From: Methylopila turkensis
GTDB lineage: Bacteria > Pseudomonadota > Alphaproteobacteria > Rhizobiales > Methylopilaceae
Assembly (NCBI RefSeq): GCF_027922325.1
Contig: NZ_BSFL01000001.1
Coordinates: 739,610 to 803,609, forward strand
Reading direction: 5' to 3'
Length of the DNA stretch: 64,000 bases
Each line of letters opens with the position of its first letter. Position 1 is the stretch's first letter. The position numbers were made by a program, and so were the translations under genes. Below, in pieces: positions 47,345 through 56,025 of this stretch. The notes below the pieces were generated by a model. It was given only the letters and a program-made list of their open reading frames with translations, did not search any database and had not been told where the DNA came from.

Positions 47345-48193
47345 TCAGCCGAAGCCGAGCTGCGCGCGGATCAACTCGGCGAGCCCGGGCTGTGGACCGA
47401 GCGCCAGAATCTCCTCGACCATGTCAGCCTCCTTGTCGGACACCAGGCTCGCCTTGAGGTCCTCGTCGGAGGCGGCGCGGCCGTGATAGGCGGCGACCAC
47501 GGCCTCGACGCCGGCGCGCCCGGCGCCCGCGCACAGGAACGGAAGGATCGTGGAGTGCAGCCGCGTCGGCAGCGGCTTCAGCGCGACGCTCGTCCCGCCG
47601 AGCGCGAGGGCCTCCCCGGCGTCGACCGGATGTTGGTCGCCGTAGAACACGCTCCAGCGGAGATTGGGCAGATCGACCGACGCCCGGACGTCGCCGAAGC
47701 GCTGCAGATCGCGCAGGATCCGCCGGCGTCGGCCGGCGCGCTCCAGAAGGTTGTGATAGCTCTTGAACCGGATCGCCTCGTTCGGCGGCCACAGCCGCGT
47801 CTGCGCGCCGAAGGCGAGCGCGGAGACCTGAACCTGCGGCAGCGCGCGCGCGAGTTCGCGGGAGACGAGCAGCGCGCCGAAGCCCGACTTGCTACTGCCG
47901 ATGGCGCAGACGGCCTCGAAGCCATTCGCGGCGACGAAGCCGCGCAGCCCATCGATCAGGCTGTCGACGAAGGTGGTGTAGTAGCTCACGCGCTGATCGG
48001 CGACGTCCACCACCGCGCAGGGAAACGGCACGCTTCCCAGCATGAGGCTGCGCCGCGATGACAGGTTGATCACGACGCCGGAGCCGCGCCCGGGGCGCAG
48101 GCCGAGCTTGTAGGTCTCGTTGATCAGACCGAACGCCGACGTGTCGAGGATAAGCTCCTCGCCGTCGGCCTGCCGTTCGTCGCTTCCGCGCAT
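47345..48193 (-). CDS. probable alpha/beta-fold hydrolase, unassigned family
   Basis: A 282-residue protein. The stretch AVCAIGSSKSGFGALLVSREL looks like a serine nucleophile elbow (GSSKSG) flanked by a strand and helix, and a late VFYGDQHPVD and LHSTIL could supply the acid and His. I do not recognise the family, so hydrolase is an inference. It is convergent with the HPP-CBS gene at a 4-base distance. Confidence 0.5.
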   Translation of the reverse strand: MRGSDERQADGEELILDTSAFGLINETYKLGLRPGRGSGVVINLSSRRSLMLGSVPFPCAVVDVADQRVSYYTTFVDSLIDGLRGFVAANGFEAVCAIGSSKSGFGALLVSRELARALPQVQVSALAFGAQTRLWPPNEAIRFKSYHNLLERAGRRRRILRDLQRFGDVRASVDLPNLRWSVFYGDQHPVDAGEALALGGTSVALKPLPTRLHSTILPFLCAGAGRAGVEAVVAAYHGRAASDEDLKASLVSDKEADMVEEILALGPQPGLAELIRAQLGFG

Positions 48194-48293
48194 GCGCCCT
48201 CGGGTCCACCGCCGCCGAGGCGGCCCGGCCGGTTCTTAGCGGCCCGGCGGACGGCGGCCAAGAGGTCGCCGTTCGCCCGCGACGCGGCTCGCG

Positions 48294-48557
48294 TCAGTCG
48301 TCGAGGCGCTCGTTCGAGATCGCGCCGGTCCTCGGATCGACGTCGAACTCCATCATCCGTCCGTCCTTGACGCCCTTGCCTTCCCAGCGGCCGTCGTCGG
48401 CCTCCAGTTCGGCGACGCTGGAATAGCCTGCGGCCTTCAGCTTCTGCGTGACCTGCTCCATGCTGATCCAGTCGGCGCCCGGCGTGTCGGCGAAGGCGGC
48501 GCCGACGGGCGCGACGGCGAGAGCGGCGGCGAGGACGAGCTTCGAAGCGATGGACAT
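48294..48557 (-). CDS. PepSY domain periplasmic protein
   Basis: An 87-residue protein: signal peptide (MSIASKLVLAAALAVAPVGAAFA) then one PepSY-type domain with AGYSSVAELEADDGRWEGKG and DPRTGAI. PepSY domains inhibit or sense proteases and appear with two-component systems. It is divergently transcribed from the PepSY-regulator-kinase operon. Confidence 0.85.
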   Translation of the reverse strand: MSIASKLVLAAALAVAPVGAAFADTPGADWISMEQVTQKLKAAGYSSVAELEADDGRWEGKGVKDGRMMEFDVDPRTGAISNERLDD

Positions 48558-48627
48558 GGCTTTCTCCTGTGGCGTGATTGATGACGCCGGTTCTCGCAGC
48601 TTCCGCCCACGTCATCCTGACGAGCGT

Positions 48628-48646
48628 CGTCAGCGTTTCGTCAGCG
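48628..48646. promoter_or_regulatory. direct repeats, candidate OmpR-family response regulator site
   Basis: CGTCAGCG (48628-48635) recurs at 48639-48646, an 11-base period, in the gap between the two divergent PepSY genes and 24 bases before the second. OmpR-family regulators bind such head-to-tail repeats, and one is encoded two genes on. Confidence 0.5.
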
Positions 48647-48669
48647 AGGTCGCTCTATGCTGCGCGGCC

Positions 48670-48966
48670 ATGATCCGCCCGCTCGCCATCCTCGCCGCCG
48701 CCGCGCTCGCGCTTGGGGCCGCCCTGCCCGCCCTCGGCGACGACGACCAGGACGAGGCGCGCCGCGCGCTCGAGCGCGGCGAGATCCGCCCGCTGGAGGA
48801 GGTGCTGGCGGCGGCCCGCGCCCGTGTGTCCGGCGACGTCGTCAAGATCGAGCTCGACCGCGACGACGACCTCTGGGTCTACGAGATCAAGATCCTGACG
48901 CCCTCGGGCGCGCGCCGCGAGGTCGAGATCGACGCGCGGTCGCTGCGGGTGCTGGAGGTCGACTGA
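48670..48966 (+). CDS. PepSY domain protein, first gene of two-component operon
   Basis: A 98-residue protein with a signal peptide (MIRPLAILAAAALALGAALPALG) and a PepSY domain (LEEVLAAARARVSGDVVKIEL, WVYEIKILTPSGARREVEID). The response regulator GTG starts 3 bases after its stop. It may modulate the adjacent sensor kinase in the periplasm, as in other PepSY-two-component operons. Confidence 0.85.
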   Translation: MIRPLAILAAAALALGAALPALGDDDQDEARRALERGEIRPLEEVLAAARARVSGDVVKIELDRDDDLWVYEIKILTPSGARREVEIDARSLRVLEVD

Positions 48967-48969
48967 GCC

Positions 48970-49635
48970 GTGCGCCTGCTCGTGGTCGAAGACGAGCCGC
49001 AGATCGCGGCCGACCTGCGCGACGGGCTCGTCCAGGCGGGCTTCGTCGTGGACCTCGCCCGCGACGGCGAGACGGCGTGGTTCCAGGCCGACGTCGAATC
49101 CTACGACGCCATGGTGCTCGACCTCGGTCTGCCGCGGCTCGACGGTCTCAGCGTGCTTAAGCGCCTGCGGGAAGGCGGCAGCCGGCTGCCGGTGCTGATC
49201 CTGACCGCGCGCGACGGCTGGCGCGAGCGGGTCGAGGGCATCAACGCCGGCGCCGACGACTACCTCGCGAAGCCTTTCCGCATGGAGGAGCTGGTGGCGC
49301 GGCTTCATGCCGTGCTGCGGCGCGCGGTCGGCGAGGCGGCGCCGGTGATGCGCGCCGGCGAGCTCGAGCTTGATCCCCGCGGACGCCAGGCCAGCCTCGC
49401 GGGACGGGCGCTTGCGCTGACGCCGCTCGAATTCCGCGCGCTCGTCCACCTCATGCGCCGGCGCGGCGTCGTGGTCTCCGCCGGCGAGCTGATCGAGCAC
49501 GTCTACGACAGCGGCGCCGAACGCGAGACCAACGCGGTCGAGGCGCTGATGACCCGGCTGCGCCGCAAGCTCGGCGCGCCCCTGATCGAAACCCGCCGGG
49601 GCCACGGCTACCTCATCCCGGCGGACGACCGGTGA
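48970..49635 (+). CDS. OmpR-family response regulator
   Basis: A 221-residue regulator beginning at GTG. The receiver domain has the acidic pair in VVEDEPQ, phospho-acceptor Asp51 (MVLDLGLP) and Lys in YLAKPF. The C-terminal winged helix shows LTPLEFRALVHLMRR and NAVEALMTRLRRKLG. It overlaps the kinase gene by four bases. The set resembles QseB/PmrA-type systems. Confidence 0.93.
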   Translation: MRLLVVEDEPQIAADLRDGLVQAGFVVDLARDGETAWFQADVESYDAMVLDLGLPRLDGLSVLKRLREGGSRLPVLILTARDGWRERVEGINAGADDYLAKPFRMEELVARLHAVLRRAVGEAAPVMRAGELELDPRGRQASLAGRALALTPLEFRALVHLMRRRGVVVSAGELIEHVYDSGAERETNAVEALMTRLRRKLGAPLIETRRGHGYLIPADDR

Positions 49636-50984
49636 CCGGACGGTCGCTGCGGCTCAGGCTCAGCCTAGCGGCGGCCGGACTGATCGCGCTCGCGCTGGTG
49701 CTCGGCGGGGCAGGCCTGTTCCTGATCTTCGACGCCGCGCTCGACCGGCGCACCGCCGACGAACTGGACCAGACCGCGCGCTTTCTGGCCGGACAGGTCG
49801 CCTTCGGCGCCGACGGCGCGATGACCCTGGAGCAGCGTCCGGCCGATCCGCGCTACGCCGCGCCCTATGGCGGGCTCTACTGGCAGGTCGACGCCGCCGA
49901 CGGACAGCGCATGCGCTCGCGGTCGCTGTGGGACAAGGCGCTCGACACGCCGCCGCGTCCGGAGGGCGATGACGCCGAACCGCAGACGCTCGACATCCCC
50001 GGGCCGGACGGCGGAACGCTGCTCGCGGTGGCGCGCGCGGTGCAGGTGTCGGAGCCCCGGCCGCCGGTCACGATCCTTGTCGGGCTCGACCGTCGCCAGC
50101 TCGCCGCGAGCCGAACGGAGGTGCTGCGCCTGCTGGCGCCGACGCTCGCCGCGCTCGCCGTGGCGCTTTCGCTCGCCATGGCGCTGTTCGTCCATCGCGC
50201 GCTCCTGCCGTTCCGCGCGCTGCGGGACGATCTCGGCGGTCTGCGCGAAGGTCGGACAACGACGCTGCCCGGCCGCTACGCCGACGAGGTGCAGCCGCTG
50301 GTCGACGACCTCAACGCGCTGCTGGACCAGCGCGCGCGGGCGCTGAAGCGCGCCGAGACGCAGGCCGCCGACATGGCGCACGGCCTGAAGACACCGCTCG
50401 CGGTGCTGTCGGCGCTCGGCCGCCGGATCGCGCCGCTGGCCCCGGCCGAGGCCGCCGAGATCGAGCGTCAGGCGGAGGCGATGTCGGCGCAGGCGACCCG
50501 CGCCCTCGCCCGCGCCCGCGCCACCGCCGCGGGGCTCGAACGCCGGGGCGCCGCGGCCGCGCCGGTCGTCCGCCAGATCGCCGCCGCGCTCGATCGCCTG
50601 CCCGGCTCGGAGCGGCTCGACTGGCGGATCGAGACGCCGGACATAGTGGTCTTCCCGGCGTCGGAGGGCGAGCTGTTCGAGATTCTCGGGGCGCTCATGG
50701 ACAACGCGCGCAAATGGGGCCGGCGCTCCATCGTGGTGTCGGCGCATGGAAACCGGGATTCCGGCGCGATCACGGTCGCGGACGACGGACCCGGCATGGC
50801 GGCGGACGAGCGGGCGCGAATCGGGCGCGGCGTGCGCTGGGACGAGACGACGCCCGGAACCGGCTTCGGCCTCGCCATCGCCCGCGACCTCTCAGAAGCC
50901 GCCGGGGCCCGGTTGAAGCTCGGCGTCTCCGAATTCGGCGGGCTGGAGGCGACGGTGTCGTGGCCGGCGCCCGCCGCCGATTAG
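49632..50984 (+). CDS. sensor histidine kinase
   Basis: A 450-residue membrane kinase beginning at a GTG overlapping the regulator stop. It has two transmembrane segments (about 12-35 and 165-185) flanking a periplasmic sensor domain. A HAMP-like linker follows, then the phospho-acceptor His250 in DMAHGLKTPLAVL. The ATP lid and N, G1 and G2 boxes are seen at DNARKWGR, VADDGPGMA and GTGFGLAIARDL. It works with the preceding PepSY and regulator genes. The 3' end overlaps the convergent kinase-like gene by 4 bases. Confidence 0.92.
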   Translation: MTGRSLRLRLSLAAAGLIALALVLGGAGLFLIFDAALDRRTADELDQTARFLAGQVAFGADGAMTLEQRPADPRYAAPYGGLYWQVDAADGQRMRSRSLWDKALDTPPRPEGDDAEPQTLDIPGPDGGTLLAVARAVQVSEPRPPVTILVGLDRRQLAASRTEVLRLLAPTLAALAVALSLAMALFVHRALLPFRALRDDLGGLREGRTTTLPGRYADEVQPLVDDLNALLDQRARALKRAETQAADMAHGLKTPLAVLSALGRRIAPLAPAEAAEIERQAEAMSAQATRALARARATAAGLERRGAAAAPVVRQIAAALDRLPGSERLDWRIETPDIVVFPASEGELFEILGALMDNARKWGRRSIVVSAHGNRDSGAITVADDGPGMAADERARIGRGVRWDETTPGTGFGLAIARDLSEAAGARLKLGVSEFGGLEATVSWPAPAAD

Positions 50985-51694
50985 GACAGGGAGCGCAACG
51001 GCAGGCTGATCTTCAGCGGCGGCCAGCCCATTTGCCGCGCCACCAGCACCCGGTGCGCGAAGGCGACGATAGGGGCCGCGATGCGATGGCGGAGACGCTG
51101 GCGCTTGCGAGCGAGCGCCTTTCGCCATTTGCCGTTCGCCACCACCACGTCGGCGACGGTCGGCCCGACGAAGGCCGCGCTCCAGTCGACGACCACCGCA
51201 CGGCCGTCCGTGTCCAGCATGATGTTGCTCGGCGCGAGGTCGCCGTGGCACAGCCCCTCGCCGGCGAAGGCGGTGGGGTCGCCCGCGATGCTCGCCAACG
51301 CCGCGTCCGCGCGCCCGCCCGAACGCGCCGCCATCAGGGACGGCGGAGGCGACGGCACGCGGCGGAGCTGGAGATGCAGCGACAGCAGCTCCTTCAGCGC
51401 GCGCGCCAGGCCGATGCGCCCGGTGCGCAGCGCGGTCTCGAAGGTGACGCCGTTAATGCGTTCGCCGACGATGCCGTAGCGGTCGCGGTAGGCGACGATC
51501 TCGTCGACGCGCCATGTTCGCACGCCGGCGGCCCAGGCGTGGCGGGTGATTCCGAACTCGGTCGTGGCGTCCGACAGGCTGGACGCCCTCGACAGGAAAA
51601 GCTTCACGACGCGTCCGTCGGAGAGAGCGTAGACCCCGGCCCTGTAACCTTTGCCGAGCGGCCCGACGATCTCGGCCTTCTCTAAAGTTCGCAT
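50981..51694 (-). CDS. protein kinase-like / aminoglycoside phosphotransferase fold protein
   Basis: The start at 51694 (MRTLEKAEIVGPLGKGYRAGVY) is taken for its purine-rich upstream stretch; in-frame starts at 51715 and 51730 exist. The 237-residue product has a glycine-rich loop, an invariant-Lys-like VKLF, the catalytic loop CHGDLAPSNIMLD and the metal motif VVDWSAAF. It is a small-molecule or peptide kinase of the APH/RIO-like type; the substrate is unknown. It may equally be a lipopolysaccharide-core kinase relative. Confidence 0.7.
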   Translation of the reverse strand: MRTLEKAEIVGPLGKGYRAGVYALSDGRVVKLFLSRASSLSDATTEFGITRHAWAAGVRTWRVDEIVAYRDRYGIVGERINGVTFETALRTGRIGLARALKELLSLHLQLRRVPSPPPSLMAARSGGRADAALASIAGDPTAFAGEGLCHGDLAPSNIMLDTDGRAVVVDWSAAFVGPTVADVVVANGKWRKALARKRQRLRHRIAAPIVAFAHRVLVARQMGWPPLKISLPLRSLS

Positions 51695-51803
51695 ATGCCC
51701 TGCACGTTGCGTCATCGCCGGCAACCGCACCGCGCCGACGGGACGTTCCTGTAGGCCGCCTTATTACGACGGAACTGTGGCGGCGCGCGGTCGCGCGCTT
51801 GGA

Positions 51804-52529
51804 TCAGGTTCGCGCGTGCTCGCCGTCGAGCCTGAGGCCGTCGAGCCAGCGGCCCATCATGCCGGCTGCGGCCGGCGGCAAACTGTCGCCGTGCACGGCC
51901 GCGTCCGCGCGCAGACGCGCCGGGCTGATCCCGGAGCCCGCCAGTTCGCTCGCGTGGCCGATGAGCCAGCTCTCGAACCTCTCGCGTTGCGCTTCTGCGT
52001 GAAACTGCAGCCCGAGCACGTTCGGTCCGCGGGCGAACGCCTGCGCGGGGCAAACCGGCGTCGACGCCAGCAGGTCGCATCCCTGCGGCAGATCGAAGGT
52101 GTCTCCATGCCAGTGCAGCGCCGCGACGCCTTCGAGCGCGGCGAGCGGGCCGCGGGCGCCTGCGTCCGTCAGGTCCAGGGCGCCCCAGCCGATCTCCTTC
52201 GTCCGCCCCGGATAGACCGCGGCGCCGAGCGCGGCCGCCATGAGCTGCGCGCCAAGACAGACGCCGAGCGTCGGGCGATCGGCGGCGAGCCGCGCCTGCA
52301 GCAGACGGATCTCCTGCGCGACGATCGGATAGAGCGCGCCGTCTTTGACGCCGATCGGGCCGCCAAGCACGACCAGGATGTCCGGCGCGAGCGGATCGAC
52401 GGCGCCGAGATCGGACGACGCCGCGTCGACATACTCTATGTCGAAGCCGCCGTCGCGCAGCGGTCCGGCGAAGCTGCCGAGGTCCTCGAAATGCAAATGG
52501 CGGATGGCCCGGACGAGACGTCGCGTCAT
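51804..52529 (-). CDS. class I glutamine amidotransferase
   Basis: The start at 52529 (MTRRLVRAIRHLHFEDLGSF) is preferred, giving 241 residues like YfeJ/GuaA-N-type stand-alone GATases. The nucleophile is Cys in GVCLGAQLMAAALG, the oxyanion strand is LGGPIG and the His-Glu pair is LQFHAEA. It lies 13 bases downstream of the homoserine dehydrogenase-like gene in the same direction. What it acts on is not known. Confidence 0.87.
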   Translation of the reverse strand: MTRRLVRAIRHLHFEDLGSFAGPLRDGGFDIEYVDAASSDLGAVDPLAPDILVVLGGPIGVKDGALYPIVAQEIRLLQARLAADRPTLGVCLGAQLMAAALGAAVYPGRTKEIGWGALDLTDAGARGPLAALEGVAALHWHGDTFDLPQGCDLLASTPVCPAQAFARGPNVLGLQFHAEAQRERFESWLIGHASELAGSGISPARLRADAAVHGDSLPPAAAGMMGRWLDGLRLDGEHART

Positions 52530-52542
52530 TTGCCTTGGCTCC

Positions 52543-53559
52543 TCAGGCGGGGCGAAGCCGTCCGGCCCTCGCCGCGAGAATATGCTCAAAATCCTTGAGC
52601 GCCGCGGACGCCGTGGCGAGCGGCTCGGCCCCGCAGCCGATCGCCACGATCTCGCCCATGCCGTCCGTCGTGACCCGGATCGCCTTGGTCTTGCCGGGCA
52701 GGCGCGCGAGCGGGTCCGTCAGTGGGTAGGCGTCGACGCCGACGCCGCCCCGGAAGGCGCCAGCCTCGTCGCGCCAGAGACGTCCCACGAGCTTCGGAAC
52801 GAGGCCGTCGCTCCGCCAGCCGGCGATCTGCTCCTCCGTCACGGACTGGATGCCGCGGACCTCGAGATCGCTGATCGAGAGCTCCGCGCCGAGGCCGAAG
52901 CCGGCGAGGATGACAAGCTTGCGGGCCGTGTCCCACCCCTCCACGTCGTCGCGGGGATCGCTCTCCGCGAAGCCGCCGGCCTGCGCCTCGCGCAGCGCCG
53001 CCTCGAAGCCGACGCCACGCGCCATCATGGCGTCGAGCAGGTAGTTGGTGGTGGCGTTCAGCACGCCTTCGACGCCCAAGACCTCCGAGCCGAGAAGATT
53101 GTGGTCGAGCAGGTCGACTGTCGGCAGCGCCGCGCCCGCGGCGCCGCTGACCTTGATCGTCGCGGCCGAACGGCGGGCGAGCGCGCGCAACCGGGCGCCG
53201 TCGCGAGCCAGCGCGCCCTTGGAGATGACGATGGCGTCGCGCCCGCCCGACAGGGCCCGTTCGAGATAGGCGAGCCCCGGACGGCCCGTGCGGTGATCGC
53301 TCGGGCCGGCCTCGATCAGCACGTCGGCGCCGCTCGCCTCGATCACGTCCGGGCCCGACAGGCCCGGCTCCAGATCGTCGAAGCGCTCGGGCTCCAGACC
53401 GGCCGGATCGACCAGCCCCGCTCGTGACGCGCAGACGGCGACCAGCCGGACCTCGACGCCGTAGACGTCGCGGTAACGGGCCCGCCGGTCGAGCAGAAGC
53501 CCGGCCGTCGACCGCCCCACGGCCCCGAAGCCGGCGATGGCGACGCGACAGAGCTCCAT
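52543..53559 (-). CDS. homoserine dehydrogenase-like NAD(P)-binding oxidoreductase
   Basis: A 338-residue protein with the Rossmann motif IAGFGAVGRS and the homoserine dehydrogenase core: VISKGALA, a substrate region GVLNATTNYLLDAMM and the conserved EAQAGGFAESDPRDDVEGWD. The C-terminal ACT domain of classic Hom is missing. Because it pairs with a stand-alone GATase instead of thrB or thrC, it may act outside threonine biosynthesis, for example on a related semialdehyde. The main chromosomal hom is presumably elsewhere. Confidence 0.85.
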   Translation of the reverse strand: MELCRVAIAGFGAVGRSTAGLLLDRRARYRDVYGVEVRLVAVCASRAGLVDPAGLEPERFDDLEPGLSGPDVIEASGADVLIEAGPSDHRTGRPGLAYLERALSGGRDAIVISKGALARDGARLRALARRSAATIKVSGAAGAALPTVDLLDHNLLGSEVLGVEGVLNATTNYLLDAMMARGVGFEAALREAQAGGFAESDPRDDVEGWDTARKLVILAGFGLGAELSISDLEVRGIQSVTEEQIAGWRSDGLVPKLVGRLWRDEAGAFRGGVGVDAYPLTDPLARLPGKTKAIRVTTDGMGEIVAIGCGAEPLATASAALKDFEHILAARAGRLRPA

Positions 53560-53574
53560 CCCGGCTCGCCCCCG

Positions 53575-53997
53575 TTACTTCGCGAACAGGTTTCCGATGT
53601 CGGCGAAAGCCTTCATCTCGATGGCGTTGCCGCTCGGATCCCGGAAGAACATGGTGGCCTGCTCGCCCGGCTCACCCTTGAAGCGGATGTAGGGCGCGAT
53701 GACGAACTCGATCCCGGCCTGGGTCAGCCGGTCCGCCGCCTCCCGCCACTGGTCCATGGGCAGGACGACGCCGAAATGCCGGACCGGCACGCCGTGGCCG
53801 TCGACCGCGTTGGTCGCCGCGACGCCGGTCTCGTCCGGCGCGAGATGGGCCACGATCTGGTGGCCGTAGAAGTCGAAATCGATCCAGTCCGGCGAGCTGC
53901 GGCCCTCCGGGCATCCCAGCAGGCCGCCGTAGAAGGAGCGAGCGGCCGCAAGGTCGTCGACGGGGAAGGCGAGATGGAAGGGGTGCAGCGCAGGCAT
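53575..53997 (-). CDS. VOC family (glyoxalase-like) protein
   Basis: The start at 53997 ([22 protein letters not shown]) gives 140 residues of a single VOC domain pair. Metal-ligand positions are seen at His in FHLAFPVDD, His in VRHFGVVL and Glu in GNAIEMKAF. The end [21 protein letters not shown] is typical. Upstream in-frame codons were excluded as a shadow. It is divergent from the LysR gene at 54101, its likely regulator. Confidence 0.88.
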   Translation of the reverse strand: MPALHPFHLAFPVDDLAAARSFYGGLLGCPEGRSSPDWIDFDFYGHQIVAHLAPDETGVAATNAVDGHGVPVRHFGVVLPMDQWREAADRLTQAGIEFVIAPYIRFKGEPGEQATMFFRDPSGNAIEMKAFADIGNLFAK

Positions 53998-54100
53998 GGT
54001 CGGGTTCTCCGTTGCGGACGCAGACGCTTCTACACGGTCCAATTCATGACGAAAAACGTTTCTTTCTTTATCTGAGCCGCACGAAACGTTATCAATCGTC

Positions 54101-54979
54101 ATGATCCCGGAGCTTCGCACATTGCTCGCGGTCGCGCGCCACGGCACGTTCGCCGCCGCCGGCGATCGCGTCGGGCTGACCCAGGCGGCGGTCAGCGGAC
54201 ATATGCGGCGGCTAGAAGAGGCGCTGGGCTTTCCACTGTTCGAGCGCACCGGGCGCTCGGCCCGCCTCAACGAGGCGGGACTGCGCACGGTCAGGCGGGC
54301 GGAGGAGCTGATCGCCTCGTTCGAAGCGCTGGGCGAGCCCGAGCGCGACGACGCGTGGGAAGGCGTTCTACGGGTCGGCGCCATCGCCTCGGTTCAAGCG
54401 ACGCTGCTCGCGCGCGCGCTCGTTCCGTTTCGTAGCCGTTTCCCGCGCTGCCGGCTCCATGTGGCGCCGGACGTCTCGCTGAGGCTGATGGACCGCGTCG
54501 ACGCGGGCGAGATCGACCTCGCGATCCTGATCCGCCCTTCCTTCGATCCGCCGCGCGATCTCGAATGGCTGCCGCTCGTCCACGAGGACTACGCCCTGAT
54601 CGTTCCGGCGGAGGTGGCCGGCGACGACTGGCGCGCGATTCTGCCGGCGCATTCGTTCATTCGGTACGACCGCTCGTCGTTCGGCGGCCGGCAGGTGGAG
54701 CGGCTGCTGCGGAGCGCGTCGGCGCGACCGCGGGACTGGCTCGAGATCGACGAACTCGCCGCCATGCCGGCGATGGTCGCGCTGGGGCTCGGCGTCGCCA
54801 TCGCGCCGCTGTCGGAAGCGCTGCTGCCGCTGCCGCCGGGCGTCCGCGCGATCGGGCTTGGCCCCGCCCCCATCCGCCGCGAGATTGGCGTCCTGCGCCG
54901 CGCCGGCGAAAGCTCGCCCGCCGCCGCGGCGCTGGTGGAGGCGCTGCACGCGGCCCGGCCGGAGCCGTCGAGGCGTTGA
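54101..54979 (+). CDS. LysR family transcriptional regulator
   Basis: A 292-residue regulator. The winged helix is [20 protein letters not shown] and [17 protein letters not shown] (residues 5-45), followed by a standard effector domain. It is divergent from the VOC gene. Its stop codon overlaps an in-frame TTG that opens the sigma-factor tail, an unexpected arrangement. Confidence 0.9.
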   Translation: MIPELRTLLAVARHGTFAAAGDRVGLTQAAVSGHMRRLEEALGFPLFERTGRSARLNEAGLRTVRRAEELIASFEALGEPERDDAWEGVLRVGAIASVQATLLARALVPFRSRFPRCRLHVAPDVSLRLMDRVDAGEIDLAILIRPSFDPPRDLEWLPLVHEDYALIVPAEVAGDDWRAILPAHSFIRYDRSSFGGRQVERLLRSASARPRDWLEIDELAAMPAMVALGLGVAIAPLSEALLPLPPGVRAIGLGPAPIRREIGVLRRAGESSPAAAALVEALHAARPEPSRR

Positions 54980-55836
54980 GCCTGTTATCGGGAGCCGTGC
55001 TGGGCCTCGACGCCGCGCGGATCGCCGCGAGCTTCCTTGTCGCGCCCGCCTCGATGGGGCAGAGGCTGGTGCGCGCGAAGCGCCGCATCCGCGACGCCGG
55101 CATCGCCTTCGCGATACCCGAGGCTGCGGATATCCCCGAGCGGCTGTCGGCGGTGTTGTCCGCGATCTACGCGGCCTATGGCGCGGCCTGGGATGACGTG
55201 GCCGGCGCCGACCCGCGGCTGGTGGGCCTCGCCGACGAGGCGATCTGGCTCGCGCGGCTGACGGCGAGGCTCGCGCCCGACCAACCCGAGGCGCTTGGCC
55301 TGCTCGCGATGATGCTTCACTGCGAGGCGCGGCGGACGGCGCGGAGAGGGACCGACGGCGCTTTCATCGCGCTGCGTCGCCAGGACGTCGCGTTATGGTC
55401 TCGCGACATGATCGTCGAGGCCGAGGCCAGCCTGCGCGCCGCCGCCCGCGCGGCGAGGCCGGGCCGGTTCCAGACCGAGGCGGCGATCCAGTCGCTCCAT
55501 GCGCAGCAGCGCATGACCGGCGAACGCCTGCACGCCCCGCTGCTGCTGCTCTACGACGTGCTGGCCCGGTTCGCGCCCACCACCGGCGTGCTGGTCTCGC
55601 GCGCGGTCACGCTCGCCGAGAATGGCGATGCCGACGCCGCGCTGTCGCAGTTGGACGCGATCAGCGGCGCGGAAACCTACCAGCCATGGTGGGCGGCGCG
55701 CGCGCGTATCCTGTGGCTGAGCGGGCAGGCGGCGGCCGCACGAGAGGCCGCGTGGCGCGCAGCCGGTCTCAGCAGCGATCCCGGCGTCCGCCGATTCCTG
55801 CTGGCGGAAGGGTATCAGGACGGCCCCCGACAATGA
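54976..55836 (+). CDS. C-terminal part of an ECF-like sigma factor (DUF6596 type), N-terminus missing
   Basis: This 286-codon frame aligns by eye to the last two thirds of ECF-like sigma factors of the SigJ/DUF6596 kind. It begins in the sigma region-4 recognition helix (LDAARIAASFLVAPASMGQRLVRAKRRIRDAGI), then the long helical tail (PEAADIPERLSAVLSAIYAAYG, RFAPTTGVLVSRAVTLAENG, AEGYQDGP). Region 2, which binds core polymerase and the -10 element, is absent. The frame is open to its stop with normal codon use. A TTG start (54976) overlaps the LysR stop, and a GTG at 54997 is also possible. It is either a decaying fragment or a repurposed regulator; initiation codon and expression are uncertain. 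Confidence 0.65.
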   Translation: MSLLSGAVLGLDAARIAASFLVAPASMGQRLVRAKRRIRDAGIAFAIPEAADIPERLSAVLSAIYAAYGAAWDDVAGADPRLVGLADEAIWLARLTARLAPDQPEALGLLAMMLHCEARRTARRGTDGAFIALRRQDVALWSRDMIVEAEASLRAAARAARPGRFQTEAAIQSLHAQQRMTGERLHAPLLLLYDVLARFAPTTGVLVSRAVTLAENGDADAALSQLDAISGAETYQPWWAARARILWLSGQAAAAREAAWRAAGLSSDPGVRRFLLAEGYQDGPRQ

Positions 55837-56007
55837 TGCCGCGATCGCCATGGGCCTTTTGGGCGTGAGCGTGGTCGCGCCCCCGCATGCGCTGCTCGAT
55901 GATCTGGCCTGCTGGAGTCTCGTCCTGCAGACTATCGGCGAGTTTCGAACCGAACCTTCACGCGTTTTGGCTCAATCGTCACCGATCGCCGCCGATCCTA
56001 CCACCCG

Positions 56008-56025
56008 TCATTCCCACTCGATTGT
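56008..56025 (-). repeat. guaA 3'-end copy, probable attachment site of genomic island
   Basis: Read on the minus strand, ACAATCGAGTGGGAATGA encodes T-I-E-W-E-stop, the C-terminus of GMP synthetase, with a stop codon directly upstream of the Thr codon, so it is not a gene. The guaA 3' end is used as attB by several tyrosine integrases, for example IntG of tripartite mesorhizobial ICEs. It lies where typical chromosomal sequence gives way to the defence genes, as expected of one island end. The second copy should be at the intact guaA elsewhere. Confidence 0.65.

Noticed and set aside
48970..50984. Assigning the two-component system to a named pair such as QseBC or FeuPQ
   Set aside because: The sequence supports the families but not the specific signal.
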